Source of the DNA: Spirosoma lacussanchae
Lineage (GTDB): Bacteria > Bacteroidota > Bacteroidia > Cytophagales > Spirosomataceae
DNA length: 64,000 bases
Assembly (NCBI RefSeq): GCF_005870035.1
Contig: NZ_SWJG01000010.1
Coordinates: 124,001 to 188,000, forward strand
Direction: 5' to 3'
Of this stretch, positions 8,481 to 16,647 are shown piece after piece; the stretch's first letter is position 1; each line of letters begins with the position of its first letter. The position numbers and the translations under genes are program-made. The notes under the pieces are model-generated. The model ran no database searches and was not told the DNA's origin. It worked only from the letters and a program-made list of their open reading frames with translations.

Positions 8481-9140
8481 ATGCTGAAAAAAGAACGTTT
8501 CCGCCGGTTCATTGAGTACTTTACCCAGCACTATCCTGAGCCCCAGACCGAGCTGAATTTTTCCAATCCGTTTGAGTTGCTCGTAGCGGTGATCCTGTCA
8601 GCTCAGTGTACCGATAAACGCATCAACCAGATTTCGCCCGCCTTATTTGCGCGGTTTCCGGAGCCGGAGTCACTGGCGGCAGCCTCGGTCGACGAAGTCT
8701 TCAGCTACATCCGTAGTGTGTCGTATCCGAATAATAAAGCTAAACACCTGGTTGGCATGGCCCGAACCCTGCTGGAACGGTTTGGAGGAGAAATACCAGC
8801 TACTGTGGAAGAGTTACAGACGCTGCCGGGCGTGGGCCGGAAAACAGCCCATGTGATACTGTCGGTCGTGTATAATGAGCCGACTATGGCCGTCGACACC
8901 CATGTATTCCGGGTATCGCACCGGCTGGGGCTGGCTCCGCTTACCGCCACAACCCCACTGGCCGTTGAAAAGGCCCTTATGGCCCACATCCCCAAACAGT
9001 ACGTTCCGAAGGCACACCACTGGCTCATCCTTCACGGACGGTACGTTTGCCTGGCGCGAAGTCCCAAGTGCGACGTTTGCGCGCTGCGGGATTTTTGTAA
9101 ATACTACGAAAAGCAAATGGGGACCATACTTGTGCAGTGA
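8481..9140 (+). CDS. nth: Endonuclease III
   Basis: 219 residues, the normal length. The helix-hairpin-helix LPGVGRKTAHVILS carries the catalytic Lys (KTAH), the conserved Asp follows in MAVDTHVFRVSHRLG, and the C terminus has the iron-sulfur cluster loop with spacing C-x6-C-x2-C-x5-C (CLARSPKCDVCALRDFC). This bifunctional glycosylase/AP lyase removes oxidised pyrimidines in base excision repair. The stop codon is embedded in a perfect 36-bp palindrome shared with the convergent ndk. Confidence 0.96.
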   Translation: MLKKERFRRFIEYFTQHYPEPQTELNFSNPFELLVAVILSAQCTDKRINQISPALFARFPEPESLAAASVDEVFSYIRSVSYPNNKAKHLVGMARTLLERFGGEIPATVEELQTLPGVGRKTAHVILSVVYNEPTMAVDTHVFRVSHRLGLAPLTATTPLAVEKALMAHIPKQYVPKAHHWLILHGRYVCLARSPKCDVCALRDFCKYYEKQMGTILVQ

Positions 9141-9163
9141 GCCAATTGGCTCACTGCACAAGT
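9128..9163. terminator. Perfect 36-bp palindrome spanning the nth stop codon
   Basis: Bases 9128-9163 equal their own reverse complement, centred on CCAATTGG at 9145/9146. The TGA of nth (9138-9140) is inside, and the ndk stop begins 4 bp beyond. In RNA it would fold as a stem of up to 16 bp with an AATT loop on either strand, so a bidirectional terminator for the convergent genes is the simplest reading. It lacks a clear T-run on either side. A DNA-binding site is possible. Confidence 0.7.
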
Positions 9164-9166
9164 GGA

Positions 9167-9586
9167 TTAATACTGCTCCGTGGCGGAGAAGAAGAAACTG
9201 CCCTCAATCTGAGCATTCTCGTCAGAATCGGACCCATGAATGGCATTAGCCTCGATCGACTTGGCATACAGTTTCCGGATGGTCCCTTCTTCGGCCTGGG
9301 CGGGATTGGTTGCTCCGATCAGCTTCCGGAAATCGGCTACTGCATTCTCTTTCTCAAGAATCATCGGAACGATGGCACCTGACGACATGTACGTTTTCAG
9401 GTCGTTGTAGAACGGACGCTCGCTGTGTACAGCGTAGAACTGCCCCGCCCGCTCGGTTGTCAACTGCGTTTTTTTGATAGCGACGATGCGGAAACCCGCT
9501 TCTTCGATCATTTTCGTGATTGCTCCGGTATGCCCGGCCGCTACGGCGTCGGGCTTAATCATGGTGAACGTACGGTTCGTAGCCAT
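9167..9586 (-). CDS. ndk: Nucleoside diphosphate kinase
   Basis: 139 residues, full length. It starts MATNRTFTMIKPDAV and carries the phospho-histidine in NAIHGSDS, the family signature. The enzyme moves the gamma phosphate of ATP to other nucleoside diphosphates through a phospho-His intermediate, feeding NTP and dNTP pools; nrdB at 62851 serves the same dNTP supply. A promoter-like TAGCTTTG lies 34 bp upstream. It is convergent with nth and divergent from the DHH phosphoesterase. Confidence 0.97.
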   Translation of the reverse strand: MATNRTFTMIKPDAVAAGHTGAITKMIEEAGFRIVAIKKTQLTTERAGQFYAVHSERPFYNDLKTYMSSGAIVPMILEKENAVADFRKLIGATNPAQAEEGTIRKLYAKSIEANAIHGSDSDENAQIEGSFFFSATEQY

Positions 9587-9619
9587 TATGGGTTATTGTA
9601 TCCAAATTTTATTTGGGCG

Positions 9620-9627
9620 CAAAGCTA
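9620..9627 (-). promoter_or_regulatory. Promoter -7 element (TAGCTTTG) for ndk
   Basis: On the minus strand the bases read TAGCTTTG, an exact match to the Bacteroidetes consensus TAnnTTTG, with 33 bp between it and the ndk ATG. A convincing -33 TTTG was not seen, so the call rests on one box and its position. Confidence 0.4.
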
Positions 9628-9686
9628 CGAACTTCCCATCGAAATGCCGCGCTGGTACATAGGCCGACTGGTATCCAAATTATTCG

Positions 9687-9694
9687 TACTTTTG
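9687..9694 (+). promoter_or_regulatory. Promoter -7 element (TACTTTTG) for the DHH gene
   Basis: TACTTTTG matches TAnnTTTG exactly and lies 30 bp before the ATG at 9725, leaving a short leader. No clear -33 TTTG is visible at the usual spacing. Confidence 0.4.
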
Positions 9695-9724
9695 AGTTTC
9701 GATTGAGGCTACGGCCGTTTGTGT

Positions 9725-10756
9725 ATGCAAGACATTGAAGCAATTGGTGCGGTTATTGGGAAACACCCAGGTGGCCCCGCGCAAACCGTACTGATTACCA
9801 CCCACCAGAACCCCGATGCCGATGCTATGGGCTCTTCGCTGGGACTGGCGGGCTACCTCCGCAAAAAAGGCCACCGGGTTACGGTGGTTACCCCTACCGA
9901 CTACGGCCAGAACCTGCATTGGATGCCGGGTAATGATGATGTTATAGCGTTTGACGAAAAGCAGCGCGTAGCCGTCAGCCAGCTGTTCGACGAAGCCGAC
10001 CTGATCTTTTGCCTCGACTTTTCGGCCCTCGACCGCATCCGGGAGCTGGGCCCGCTGGTACGACAATCGCGGGCGCGGAAAGTGATGATCGATCACCACC
10101 TCGAACCCGAGTCGTTTGCCGATCTCACCCTCTGGGACCCTACCGCTGCCGCTACGGCCGAGCTGGTATACCGGCTCATCGTTGAACTCGGCGACAAAGA
10201 CCTGCTCGATGTGCCGATCGCCGAATGTCTTTACTCGGGTCTGATGACCGACACGGGCTCGTTCCGCCACTCCAACACGACCGGTAATGTGCATCGCATG
10301 GCCGCTGATCTCCTCGATCTGAATATCGACGTGAGCAGCATTCACCGGCGCATTTTCGATAACGTCTCGCTCGACAAGTTTCGGATGCTCGGCTACGTGC
10401 TGAACGAAAAACTGAAAGTCCTGCCTCAGTACCGGTTCGCGTACATCACCCTGACCGATGCCGAATTGAAACGATACCGCTCCAAAACCGGCGATACCGA
10501 AGGCATGGTTAATTATGCGCTGGCCGTTGAAGGGGTAGTGATGGCCTGTATTCTCATTGACCGGGTTGACGAAATCCGGCTGTCGTTTCGTTCTGTAGGT
10601 GACTTCTCGGTGCGCGAACTGGCCAGCACGCACTTCAATGGCGGGGGCCATCGCAACGCAGCGGGCGGACGCTCGAAAAGCAGTCTGGCCGAAACAGAAC
10701 AGAAACTCTTATCCATATTGCCGGACTATCAACAAAAATTGGCAGAAACGGTGTAA
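9725..10756 (+). CDS. nrnA: DHH-family phosphoesterase, NrnA-like nanoRNase/pAp phosphatase
   Basis: 343 residues from the ATG at 9725 (an in-frame TTG two codons earlier is less likely). The N-terminal DHH domain has THQNPDADAMGSS, CLDFSA and the signature MIDHHLEP; the C-terminal DHHA1 domain ends with FNGGGHRNAAGG. Proteins of this layout degrade 2-5 nt RNA fragments and 3'-phosphoadenosine-5'-phosphate using Mn2+. The family also contains cyclic-dinucleotide phosphodiesterases, but the extra PAS/GGDEF parts of GdpP are absent. It is followed by the FKBP genes on the same strand. Confidence 0.9.
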   Translation: MQDIEAIGAVIGKHPGGPAQTVLITTHQNPDADAMGSSLGLAGYLRKKGHRVTVVTPTDYGQNLHWMPGNDDVIAFDEKQRVAVSQLFDEADLIFCLDFSALDRIRELGPLVRQSRARKVMIDHHLEPESFADLTLWDPTAAATAELVYRLIVELGDKDLLDVPIAECLYSGLMTDTGSFRHSNTTGNVHRMAADLLDLNIDVSSIHRRIFDNVSLDKFRMLGYVLNEKLKVLPQYRFAYITLTDAELKRYRSKTGDTEGMVNYALAVEGVVMACILIDRVDEIRLSFRSVGDFSVRELASTHFNGGGHRNAAGGRSKSSLAETEQKLLSILPDYQQKLAETV

Positions 10757-10837
10757 ACCAGCAGTTTTGTCGTTTCCCGACTGGTCCTGACCCTCGGAAA
10801 CGCTAAACCACAAACCAACCAATAAACCAGTTAAAAC

Positions 10838-11758
10838 ATGTCTCTTAAACATTTCGGGAAAGCCGCCCTGATCGTCGCTGTGGTAGCGGCCTGCGGTAAA
10901 AACCGCGTTCAGGTAACGGATAACGGCCTGAAGTACCAGATCCACGAGCAAACCGAGAGCAGCCGTAAAGGCAAGGTAGGTGATATTCTGACGCTTCATC
11001 TGACGCTGATGAACAATAAAGACTCGGTGCTGCGCGATACGCATAAAGAAGGCGCTCCCTTCCAGATGCTGCTGCAGGTTCCGCCTTTCAAAGGGTCGTA
11101 CGAAGAGGGCCTGACCATGCTGGGCAAAGGCGACAGCGCCACGTTCTACGTAAGTGCCGACTCGCTCTTCACCCGCGCCATGCAGCCACTGCCGCCTGGC
11201 GTTCAGAAAGGCACCGATATCGGTATTGCGGTGAAAGTACTGAACGTACAGACCGAAGATGAGTACAAGAAAACCCAGGCCGCCGATTTCGAGAAGCAAA
11301 AAGGCATTGACGCCAAAACCATCGAGAGCTATGTGGCCAAGAATGGCCTGGCCGGTAAAGCCCAGAAAACGGCGGGTGGCGTATACTACGTAGTTACCCA
11401 GCCCGGCGCGGGTCCTACCCCCTCGGCTGGCGACATCGTATCGGTACAGTATACAGGCAAACTGCTGGATGGTAAAGTATTCGATAGCTCCAGCAAGAAC
11501 TTCAACCCCCAGGCCGACGGCCGGCCCGTTCAGTTCCCGATTGGCGTTGGTCAGGTCATTCCGGGTTGGGAAGAGGGGGTGATGCGGATGCACAAAGGGG
11601 AGAAAGCTACCCTGATCATTCCGTCAACGCTGGCTTACGGCTCCCGCGCCAACCCCAAGATTCCGGCCAACTCGGTACTGCTGTTCGACATCGAACTGGT
11701 CGACTTCCAGAAAGGCCAGCCCAATCAGATGCCGGGCATGCCGCAACCAGGCCGGTAA
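10838..11758 (+). CDS. FKBP-type peptidyl-prolyl isomerase lipoprotein, two-domain
   Basis: 306 residues. The signal MSLKHFGKAALIVAVVAAC is of lipoprotein type. Residues 25-145 look like a degenerate FKBP unit (VGDILTLHLTLMNNKDSVL, GLTMLGKGDSATFYV). Residues 175-290 are a canonical FKBP domain with GDIVSVQYTGKLLDGKVFDSS, PVQFPIGVGQVIPGWEEG, KATLIIPSTLAYGSR and NSVLLFDIELV. It should catalyse proline cis-trans isomerisation or act as a chaperone in the periplasm. A second protein of the same plan follows directly, indicating tandem duplication. Confidence 0.92.
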   Translation: MSLKHFGKAALIVAVVAACGKNRVQVTDNGLKYQIHEQTESSRKGKVGDILTLHLTLMNNKDSVLRDTHKEGAPFQMLLQVPPFKGSYEEGLTMLGKGDSATFYVSADSLFTRAMQPLPPGVQKGTDIGIAVKVLNVQTEDEYKKTQAADFEKQKGIDAKTIESYVAKNGLAGKAQKTAGGVYYVVTQPGAGPTPSAGDIVSVQYTGKLLDGKVFDSSSKNFNPQADGRPVQFPIGVGQVIPGWEEGVMRMHKGEKATLIIPSTLAYGSRANPKIPANSVLLFDIELVDFQKGQPNQMPGMPQPGR

Positions 11759-11767
11759 GCAGTTCAG

Positions 11768-11866
11768 GTCGTACTGATGGGCATACGTTTGTCTCGTCCA
11801 TCAGTACGACAGCCTGATTTTTACAGGCTTCAGTGAACAGAGAACGGCGTTATTTTCGTTCTCTGT
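11768..11866. terminator. Three consecutive hairpins between the two FKBP genes
   Basis: Hairpin 1: GTCGTACTGATGG (11768-11780) with CCATCAGTACGAC (11798-11810). Hairpin 2: AGCCTG/CAGGCT (11811-11828) with an ATTTTTA loop. Hairpin 3: ACAGAGAACG (11837-11846) with CGTTCTCTGT (11857-11866). The first is the natural terminator of the upstream gene. The last lies 38 bp before the next ATG, so it is probably in that gene's leader. Confidence 0.6.
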
Positions 11867-11903
11867 ACAGAAACTCCCGGCAAAGGGCCTTGCATAAAAA
11901 GTT

Positions 11904-12809
11904 ATGAAACTCAGTAAGAATCGCTCGTTTTGGGCCGTTGGCCTGTTGGCTGTTTCGGCATTGCTCAGCGCCTGCGAACAACCAGGCGAAGCCCTGATCG
12001 AACGGAAGAAGCGCGAGAACGAAGCCGATATACTGGCTTACATCGCCCAGAACAACCTGAACGCAACCCGGACCGACGAAGGAATCTGGTATTTTCAGAC
12101 AAAGGCGAACTCAACCGGCCAGACTCCCCTGACCGGCGATGAGGTGAAATACCATTTTGTTGCCCGTCGGCTGGATGGTGTCATCGTTGATAGTACTGAT
12201 CAGGCCGGTAACAAGCCCGAAACGATTATTCTGGCCGGTACTAATACGGTTGGCATCACCCTCGGTAAGTACGCGGGTATTCTGAAGCTGAAACAGGGGG
12301 AAGAAGGCGCCGTACTTGTTCCGGCCTACCTGGACGGGGGCCGAAACGGGAACCTGGTGCTGCCCCAGTATTCACCGGTTCGGTATGACCTCAAAATCGT
12401 ATCGGTTCGGAATCAGAATCAGCAGATTCAGGATTACATCCGGGCTAATAACCTTACGGTCACTACCCTGACCACCGATAGTGTGCGGGTCATCAAAACG
12501 CTGACACAACCTGCCGACTCGATGGCCATCGTGACCGGCAAAACGGTTACCATGAAGTACGTTGGTAAGCGGCTGAACGGCACTACTTTCGATTCTAATA
12601 CAGCGGGTACGTTTAAGGTACAGATCGGCACCAAGCAGGTTGTTCCCGGCTTTGAGAGCGGACTGACAGCCCTGCGAGCCGGTGAGAAAGCAACCATCAT
12701 CTTCCCGTCATCGCTTGGTTACGGGACAACCGGTACCGGAAGCGGAGCCAACCGGATTCTACCCTACACGCCACTTCTATTCGAGCTGGAGATCGTTAAA
12801 GTCGAGTAA
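11904..12809 (+). CDS. FKBP-type peptidyl-prolyl isomerase lipoprotein, two-domain (second copy)
   Basis: 301 residues with the lipoprotein signal ...LAVSALLSACEQ. Two FKBP-like units are visible. The first (about 70-165; GDEVKYHFVARRLDGVIVDST) lacks much of the active-site pattern. The second (about 205-300) has KTVTMKYVGKRLNGTTFDSN, QVVPGFESGLTALRAGEKATIIFPSSLGYG and PLLFELEIVKVE. The function is expected to match its neighbour, but sequences have diverged well beyond recent duplication. A strong intrinsic terminator follows. Confidence 0.9.
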   Translation: MKLSKNRSFWAVGLLAVSALLSACEQPGEALIERKKRENEADILAYIAQNNLNATRTDEGIWYFQTKANSTGQTPLTGDEVKYHFVARRLDGVIVDSTDQAGNKPETIILAGTNTVGITLGKYAGILKLKQGEEGAVLVPAYLDGGRNGNLVLPQYSPVRYDLKIVSVRNQNQQIQDYIRANNLTVTTLTTDSVRVIKTLTQPADSMAIVTGKTVTMKYVGKRLNGTTFDSNTAGTFKVQIGTKQVVPGFESGLTALRAGEKATIIFPSSLGYGTTGTGSGANRILPYTPLLFELEIVKVE

Positions 12810-12827
12810 CCCAGCCGCAACCTCGAT

Positions 12828-12865
12828 AAGCCGTTTGTAGTTCTCTCTGCAAACGGCTTTTTTTG
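12828..12865 (+). terminator. Intrinsic terminator after the second FKBP gene
   Basis: AAGCCGTTTG (12828-12837) pairs with CAAACGGCTT (12850-12859) around a 12-base loop, and the arm continues into an uninterrupted T-run. It ends only 4 bp before the rdgB ATG, so rdgB must rely on readthrough or on a promoter in this same short stretch. Confidence 0.85.
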
Positions 12866-12868
12866 TTT

Positions 12869-13447
12869 ATGGAACTTTGCTTTGCAACCAACAATCCGAA
12901 TAAACTGAACGAGGTATCTGCCGCCCTGGGCAACGCTTTCACCCTTCGCACCCTGCACGACATTGGCTGCACGGATGAGCTACCCGAAACCAGTGGTACT
13001 ATAGCTGGCAATTCACGCCAGAAGGCTGAATACATCTGGAAGCATTTCGGCGTATCCTGCTTTGCCGATGATTCAGGGCTCGAAATAGATGCCTTAGACG
13101 GTCGCCCCGGCGTCGACTCAGCTTACTATTCGGGCAGCCGCGATGCCGCTCAGAACATACAGCGGGTGCTGACCGAGCTGCAGGGGCAACCCAACCGAAA
13201 AGCCCGGTTTGTTACTGTATTTACGCTGATCCTGCACGGGGTTGAACACCAGTTTGAAGGTATTTTTGATGGCTCCATTATCGACGAGCCACGGGGCACG
13301 GGCGGGTTTGGCTACGACCCGATCTTCCTGCCCGACGGGGCCGACCGGACGCTGGCCGAGTTAACCATGGCCGAGAAAACCGCTATCAGCCACCGCTCCC
13401 GGGCACTCGCCAAAATGGTGGCTTATCTGCGGGAACAAGCGTCCTGA
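12869..13447 (+). CDS. rdgB: RdgB/HAM1-type XTP/dITP diphosphatase
   Basis: 192 residues from the ATG at 12869; a TTG two codons upstream lies in the terminator T-run and is rejected. Family blocks: LCFATNNPNKLNEV at the start, FADDSGLEIDALDGRPGVDSAYYSG, GTGGFGYDPIF and a C-terminal MAEKTAISHRSRAL. The enzyme hydrolyses deaminated purine triphosphates (XTP, dITP, ITP) to monophosphates and so keeps them out of DNA and RNA. Convergent with the foldase gene, with a shared bidirectional terminator. Confidence 0.96.
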   Translation: MELCFATNNPNKLNEVSAALGNAFTLRTLHDIGCTDELPETSGTIAGNSRQKAEYIWKHFGVSCFADDSGLEIDALDGRPGVDSAYYSGSRDAAQNIQRVLTELQGQPNRKARFVTVFTLILHGVEHQFEGIFDGSIIDEPRGTGGFGYDPIFLPDGADRTLAELTMAEKTAISHRSRALAKMVAYLREQAS

Positions 13448-13491
13448 CGCCAACTCCCATAGATTTCTGATACCGTGTCGGCTGAACATAA

Positions 13492-13523
13492 AAAAACCTG
13501 CTTCTGATCAGAAGCAGGTTTTT
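13492..13523. terminator. Bidirectional intrinsic terminator
   Basis: A perfect 32-bp palindrome runs from an A5 tract to a T5 tract. The GC-rich core CCTGCTTC/GAAGCAGG is centred on TGATCA. With A on the left and T on the right it reads as a terminator on both strands, 44 bp after the rdgB stop and 16 bp after the stop of the convergent foldase gene. Confidence 0.9.
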
Positions 13524-13539
13524 CTTTGGAGCGGTATCC

Positions 13540-15654
13540 TTAATAGAACTTGGCCCGGCGATCTTCTACTTTGGCGGCTTCTTTGATAGCCTCGTTGATG
13601 TAGAAACCGGTGCGGGAAGCTACGTTCTGCTGCAGTTGGGTTTTGTACAGATTGTAATCGGCAACCGCTGGCGCTGGCGTCAGGCGGGTGGTCTCCACCA
13701 TCAGTACACCGGCGTCTCCGGCAAACGGTTTTGAACGCTTGCCAGCCTTCTGACCAAACGCGCGACCCAGTGCTACCGGATCGACACCAGCGCTACGCAG
13801 GAAGCCCGTTGCCAGGTTAACATCCTGAACTTCTTCAACCAGTGCACCAGCACCGTACTTCTGCGCGATCGACTCGAGAGTACCGCTGGCACTGCCGAGT
13901 TTACCCATGATCTGCTCCGCTTTCAGTTCGTTGCGGACTTTGGCAGTTAGTTCGGTCCGGTAGTCGTCAATTTTGACTTCGTCTTTGTCGGTCTTGTTGG
14001 TCAGCACCGCAATGACGTACTGGTCGCCAACTTCAAACGGTTCCGATACGTCATTAACATCCGTTTTGTCGTCAAATGCCCAGCGTACCACCGGACGCGC
14101 GTCGGTCAGCGCGTTGATGTTCGATGCGCCTTCGGGAATGCGATCGGCGGTGGCCACAACCAGCGATTTGTCTTCTTTAACCTTAGCGTCGAACTCTTCC
14201 TTGGTCTGCACTTGCGAGGCAAACTGGTCGGCTTTGCGAAGGGCTTCATCGCGGGTGGTCTGGCTGGGTGCAATGGTTTTACCGATACCCACAACCCGGT
14301 ATAGCTGGTTGGTTTTGGCTTCGGTTACTTTGATGATGTGATAACCGAAATCGGTTTCGATAACGCGCGGAATCAGTCCTTCGCCGGCAGCACCGAACAC
14401 GGCCGACTCAAACGGCTTCACCATCTGGCCATCGTTTTTGAAGTAACCCAGGTCACCCCCGTTTTGCGCTGATCCGTCGGCACTGTTGGTTTGTGCCAGG
14501 GCTTCAAAGTTGGCACCACCCTGAATCTGGGCCAGAAGTGCTTCGGCCCGGCGACGGGCATCGGCCTTGGCCGAATCGGTCTGGGCCGTTGGGCGCACCA
14601 GGATATGACTCGCGCGGGCGGTGAAGCTCGTGTCGCGCTTGGTCCCGCCGTACTTATATATGAAATAGGTATTGCCTTCGCGGAAGGGGCCGTAGATACC
14701 ACCTGGCGAGAAGGTAGGAATGGACGCGCGGAGCTGCTCAGGCATTTCGCCAGCCGTCAGGTACAACGGCACGCGAACGTCGGAGTTCTGCTGGGCAAAA
14801 GTCGAGTCGTTCGGTGCGGCACCCAGGCCACGGGCCAGGGTTTTGATTTCGTTGTACAGGGCGGTGCTGTCTTCTTTCGACGGCGCCACCGAGAACGTCA
14901 CGTATTGAAGCGAGCGGCTGTTAGCACCCGGATACTCGTCTTTGTGCTTGTTGAGGTAATCCTGCAGCTGCGAGTCGGTAACCTTCACCGTTGTGTCGTT
15001 GATCGTGTAGTAGGGCACAAACAGCAGCTTCACATCGGCTTTGGTGTTTTGCGCCTGGTACTCCTTCTGGGCTTCGGCCGTGGTGGCGAAGATCGACAGA
15101 CGCATCAGGCCTTCGTATTTACTGCGAAGCCGGTCGGCGCTCAGGTTTTTCTCGAAACTGGCCCAGGCAGCCTGCTGCTGCGGAGGGAGGTTCTTCAGGC
15201 CCTTGAGGTAGCTAACAATCTGGCTCTTGTCAAACACGCCCGTTTGGGGGTTTGTGAAGGCCTGCCGAACAGCCGGACTGATGTTATTTCCCTGAACCAT
15301 ATCAATGAGTTCTTCGGGCGATACTTTCAGACCGAGCTTGTCGAATTCTTCCTGGTAAGCAATCTCGAACAACAGCTGGTTCCAGGCCTGCTCGCGGAGC
15401 TGAGCCATGTCCTGGTCAGCGGGTGCGCGACCGGTCTGCTGTTCAAACTGCGCCCGGAGTTCATCCACCTTGGCGTTGAATTCCTGATAGTCAATGGATT
15501 TGCCGGCAATTTCGCCAACTTCCTGCTGGTTTCCGCCGAATAGCAAGCTTCGGCCGCCGAGCAGATCTCCCCCCACGATGAACAGAATCAAGCTGACGGC
15601 GATAACACCGACGGCCAGCCCTGACCGTTCTCTGATCTTGTTAATAACAGACAT
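13540..15654 (-). CDS. PpiD-like membrane-anchored peptidyl-prolyl isomerase/foldase
   Basis: 704 residues. One N-terminal membrane anchor (GLAVGVIAVSLILFIVGGDLL, residues about 12-32) is followed by a SurA_N/PpiD chaperone region (VGEIAGKSIDYQEF, EQAWNQLLFEIAYQEE). A parvulin rotamase domain spans about residues 345-450 (RASHILVRPTAQ, NGGDLGYFKNDGQMVKPFESAVF, TDFGYHIIKV), with a degenerate second parvulin-like part toward the C terminus. It likely helps newly exported proteins fold at the inner membrane. It stands alone and is terminated against rdgB. Confidence 0.92.
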   Translation of the reverse strand: MSVINKIRERSGLAVGVIAVSLILFIVGGDLLGGRSLLFGGNQQEVGEIAGKSIDYQEFNAKVDELRAQFEQQTGRAPADQDMAQLREQAWNQLLFEIAYQEEFDKLGLKVSPEELIDMVQGNNISPAVRQAFTNPQTGVFDKSQIVSYLKGLKNLPPQQQAAWASFEKNLSADRLRSKYEGLMRLSIFATTAEAQKEYQAQNTKADVKLLFVPYYTINDTTVKVTDSQLQDYLNKHKDEYPGANSRSLQYVTFSVAPSKEDSTALYNEIKTLARGLGAAPNDSTFAQQNSDVRVPLYLTAGEMPEQLRASIPTFSPGGIYGPFREGNTYFIYKYGGTKRDTSFTARASHILVRPTAQTDSAKADARRRAEALLAQIQGGANFEALAQTNSADGSAQNGGDLGYFKNDGQMVKPFESAVFGAAGEGLIPRVIETDFGYHIIKVTEAKTNQLYRVVGIGKTIAPSQTTRDEALRKADQFASQVQTKEEFDAKVKEDKSLVVATADRIPEGASNINALTDARPVVRWAFDDKTDVNDVSEPFEVGDQYVIAVLTNKTDKDEVKIDDYRTELTAKVRNELKAEQIMGKLGSASGTLESIAQKYGAGALVEEVQDVNLATGFLRSAGVDPVALGRAFGQKAGKRSKPFAGDAGVLMVETTRLTPAPAVADYNLYKTQLQQNVASRTGFYINEAIKEAAKVEDRRAKFY

Positions 15655-15873
15655 TTCGCGTTATACGTACAATTTAGCCCGCAAAATAACAATTTTCCTC
15701 GTTGGGATACAAGGGTTTTGGGCACGAGATAGACGCTGGTCACGTTTTTTTTACAAGGCTGCCAGTAAACGGAGCTGACTATACTTACTCCAGTCGATCA
15801 GTTCTCAAGGCACTCATCTACTGCCCATTCGACAACGGCCGGTCCGGCGGGCAGACGGCTAGAACCCGATCGT

Positions 15874-16605
15874 TTACCGGTCCCAGCGCAACACGGTAAA
15901 GCGCGCAAACAGCTCTTCGGAGTACCACTGCCGCTGGCGGGTAAGCCGCACCACCTCCCGGTGTCCGCTCTGCCGGTACGCATACTGATCAACGGCGGCT
16001 GCATCGCGCCAGACACTGATGGTACACTGCTGCACCAGCGGCACCTCCCCTACCCCGATCCCGAACAGCAGCTTATCGGCCTGATCAGCAAGCCGTTGGC
16101 GGGCCTGGGGCACGTGCCGCCAAAAGTCGGGCAAAGCCCGGGTGCGGATTGTGGCCCGCGTCAGCACCGCCACGGGAGCCGAGGGGTCGGGGGCGGCTGG
16201 CCGTTCTGGTTTTCCCTGGTGTTCGTCGGCCGCGGCCCGCTCCGGATTTTCTGCTCCCTGCCCAGTGTTCAGGATAAAAGGATTGAATCCGTCCCAGAGT
16301 CCGTGCGATTTGAGGGGCGACAGGTGGAGGGTGCTGATTTTTTCGGTACCCTGGGCGAGCTGCCGATACGCTTCTGTCTGGGCGAATGCGCTGGCCCGAT
16401 GGTTATCTGCCCAAACGCCCAGATGAACGTAGGTGGAGAAGTCGGGGATAAGACCAAAGTTGATGCCGCTGCCCATTAACTTGCTGAACCGCAGGCCATC
16501 GGCAGAAATCGGCTGCATGAGTACCCGACCCATGTTGGCGAACGCCCGGAAACGGGCCCGGGGCTGGTAACGGAAAATAGTAACGGTTACGACGGGTGCT
16601 GACAT
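15874..16605 (-). CDS. CrtA-like carotenoid monooxygenase (spheroidene monooxygenase family)
   Basis: 243 residues. Blocks that I recognise from CrtA are PRARFRAFANMGR near the start, GLRFSKLMGSG, FSTYVHLGVWAD, the stretch LTRATIRTRALPDFWRHVP, FGIGVGEVPLVQQCTISVW, and the ending WYSEELFARFTVLRW. Purple-bacterial CrtA adds a C-2 keto group to spheroidene; a related Flavobacterium enzyme acts as a carotenoid 2-hydroxylase in myxol synthesis. A carotenoid-oxidising role is therefore likely, but the substrate is not visible. The middle (about residues 115-140) has a Pro/Ala/Glu-rich insert. No other carotenoid gene (crtB, crtI, crtY) is nearby. Confidence 0.8.
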   Translation of the reverse strand: MSAPVVTVTIFRYQPRARFRAFANMGRVLMQPISADGLRFSKLMGSGINFGLIPDFSTYVHLGVWADNHRASAFAQTEAYRQLAQGTEKISTLHLSPLKSHGLWDGFNPFILNTGQGAENPERAAADEHQGKPERPAAPDPSAPVAVLTRATIRTRALPDFWRHVPQARQRLADQADKLLFGIGVGEVPLVQQCTISVWRDAAAVDQYAYRQSGHREVVRLTRQRQWYSEELFARFTVLRWDR

Positions 16606-16647
16606 GATGAGTATAAACGGTCGTTGCAGGCGCTTGTTTCGGGTATC

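Noticed and set aside
9680..10651. 323-residue open frame antisense to the DHH phosphoesterase
   Set aside because: The plus-strand gene has the DHH and GGGH motifs and a plausible promoter; the antisense frame has none and reads as low-complexity His/Arg/Gln-rich sequence.
14491..15543. 350-residue open frame on the plus strand, opposite the PpiD-like gene
   Set aside because: It lies entirely antisense to a gene with clear SurA/parvulin motifs. Its translation has no family features, and long antisense frames are expected in GC-rich coding DNA.
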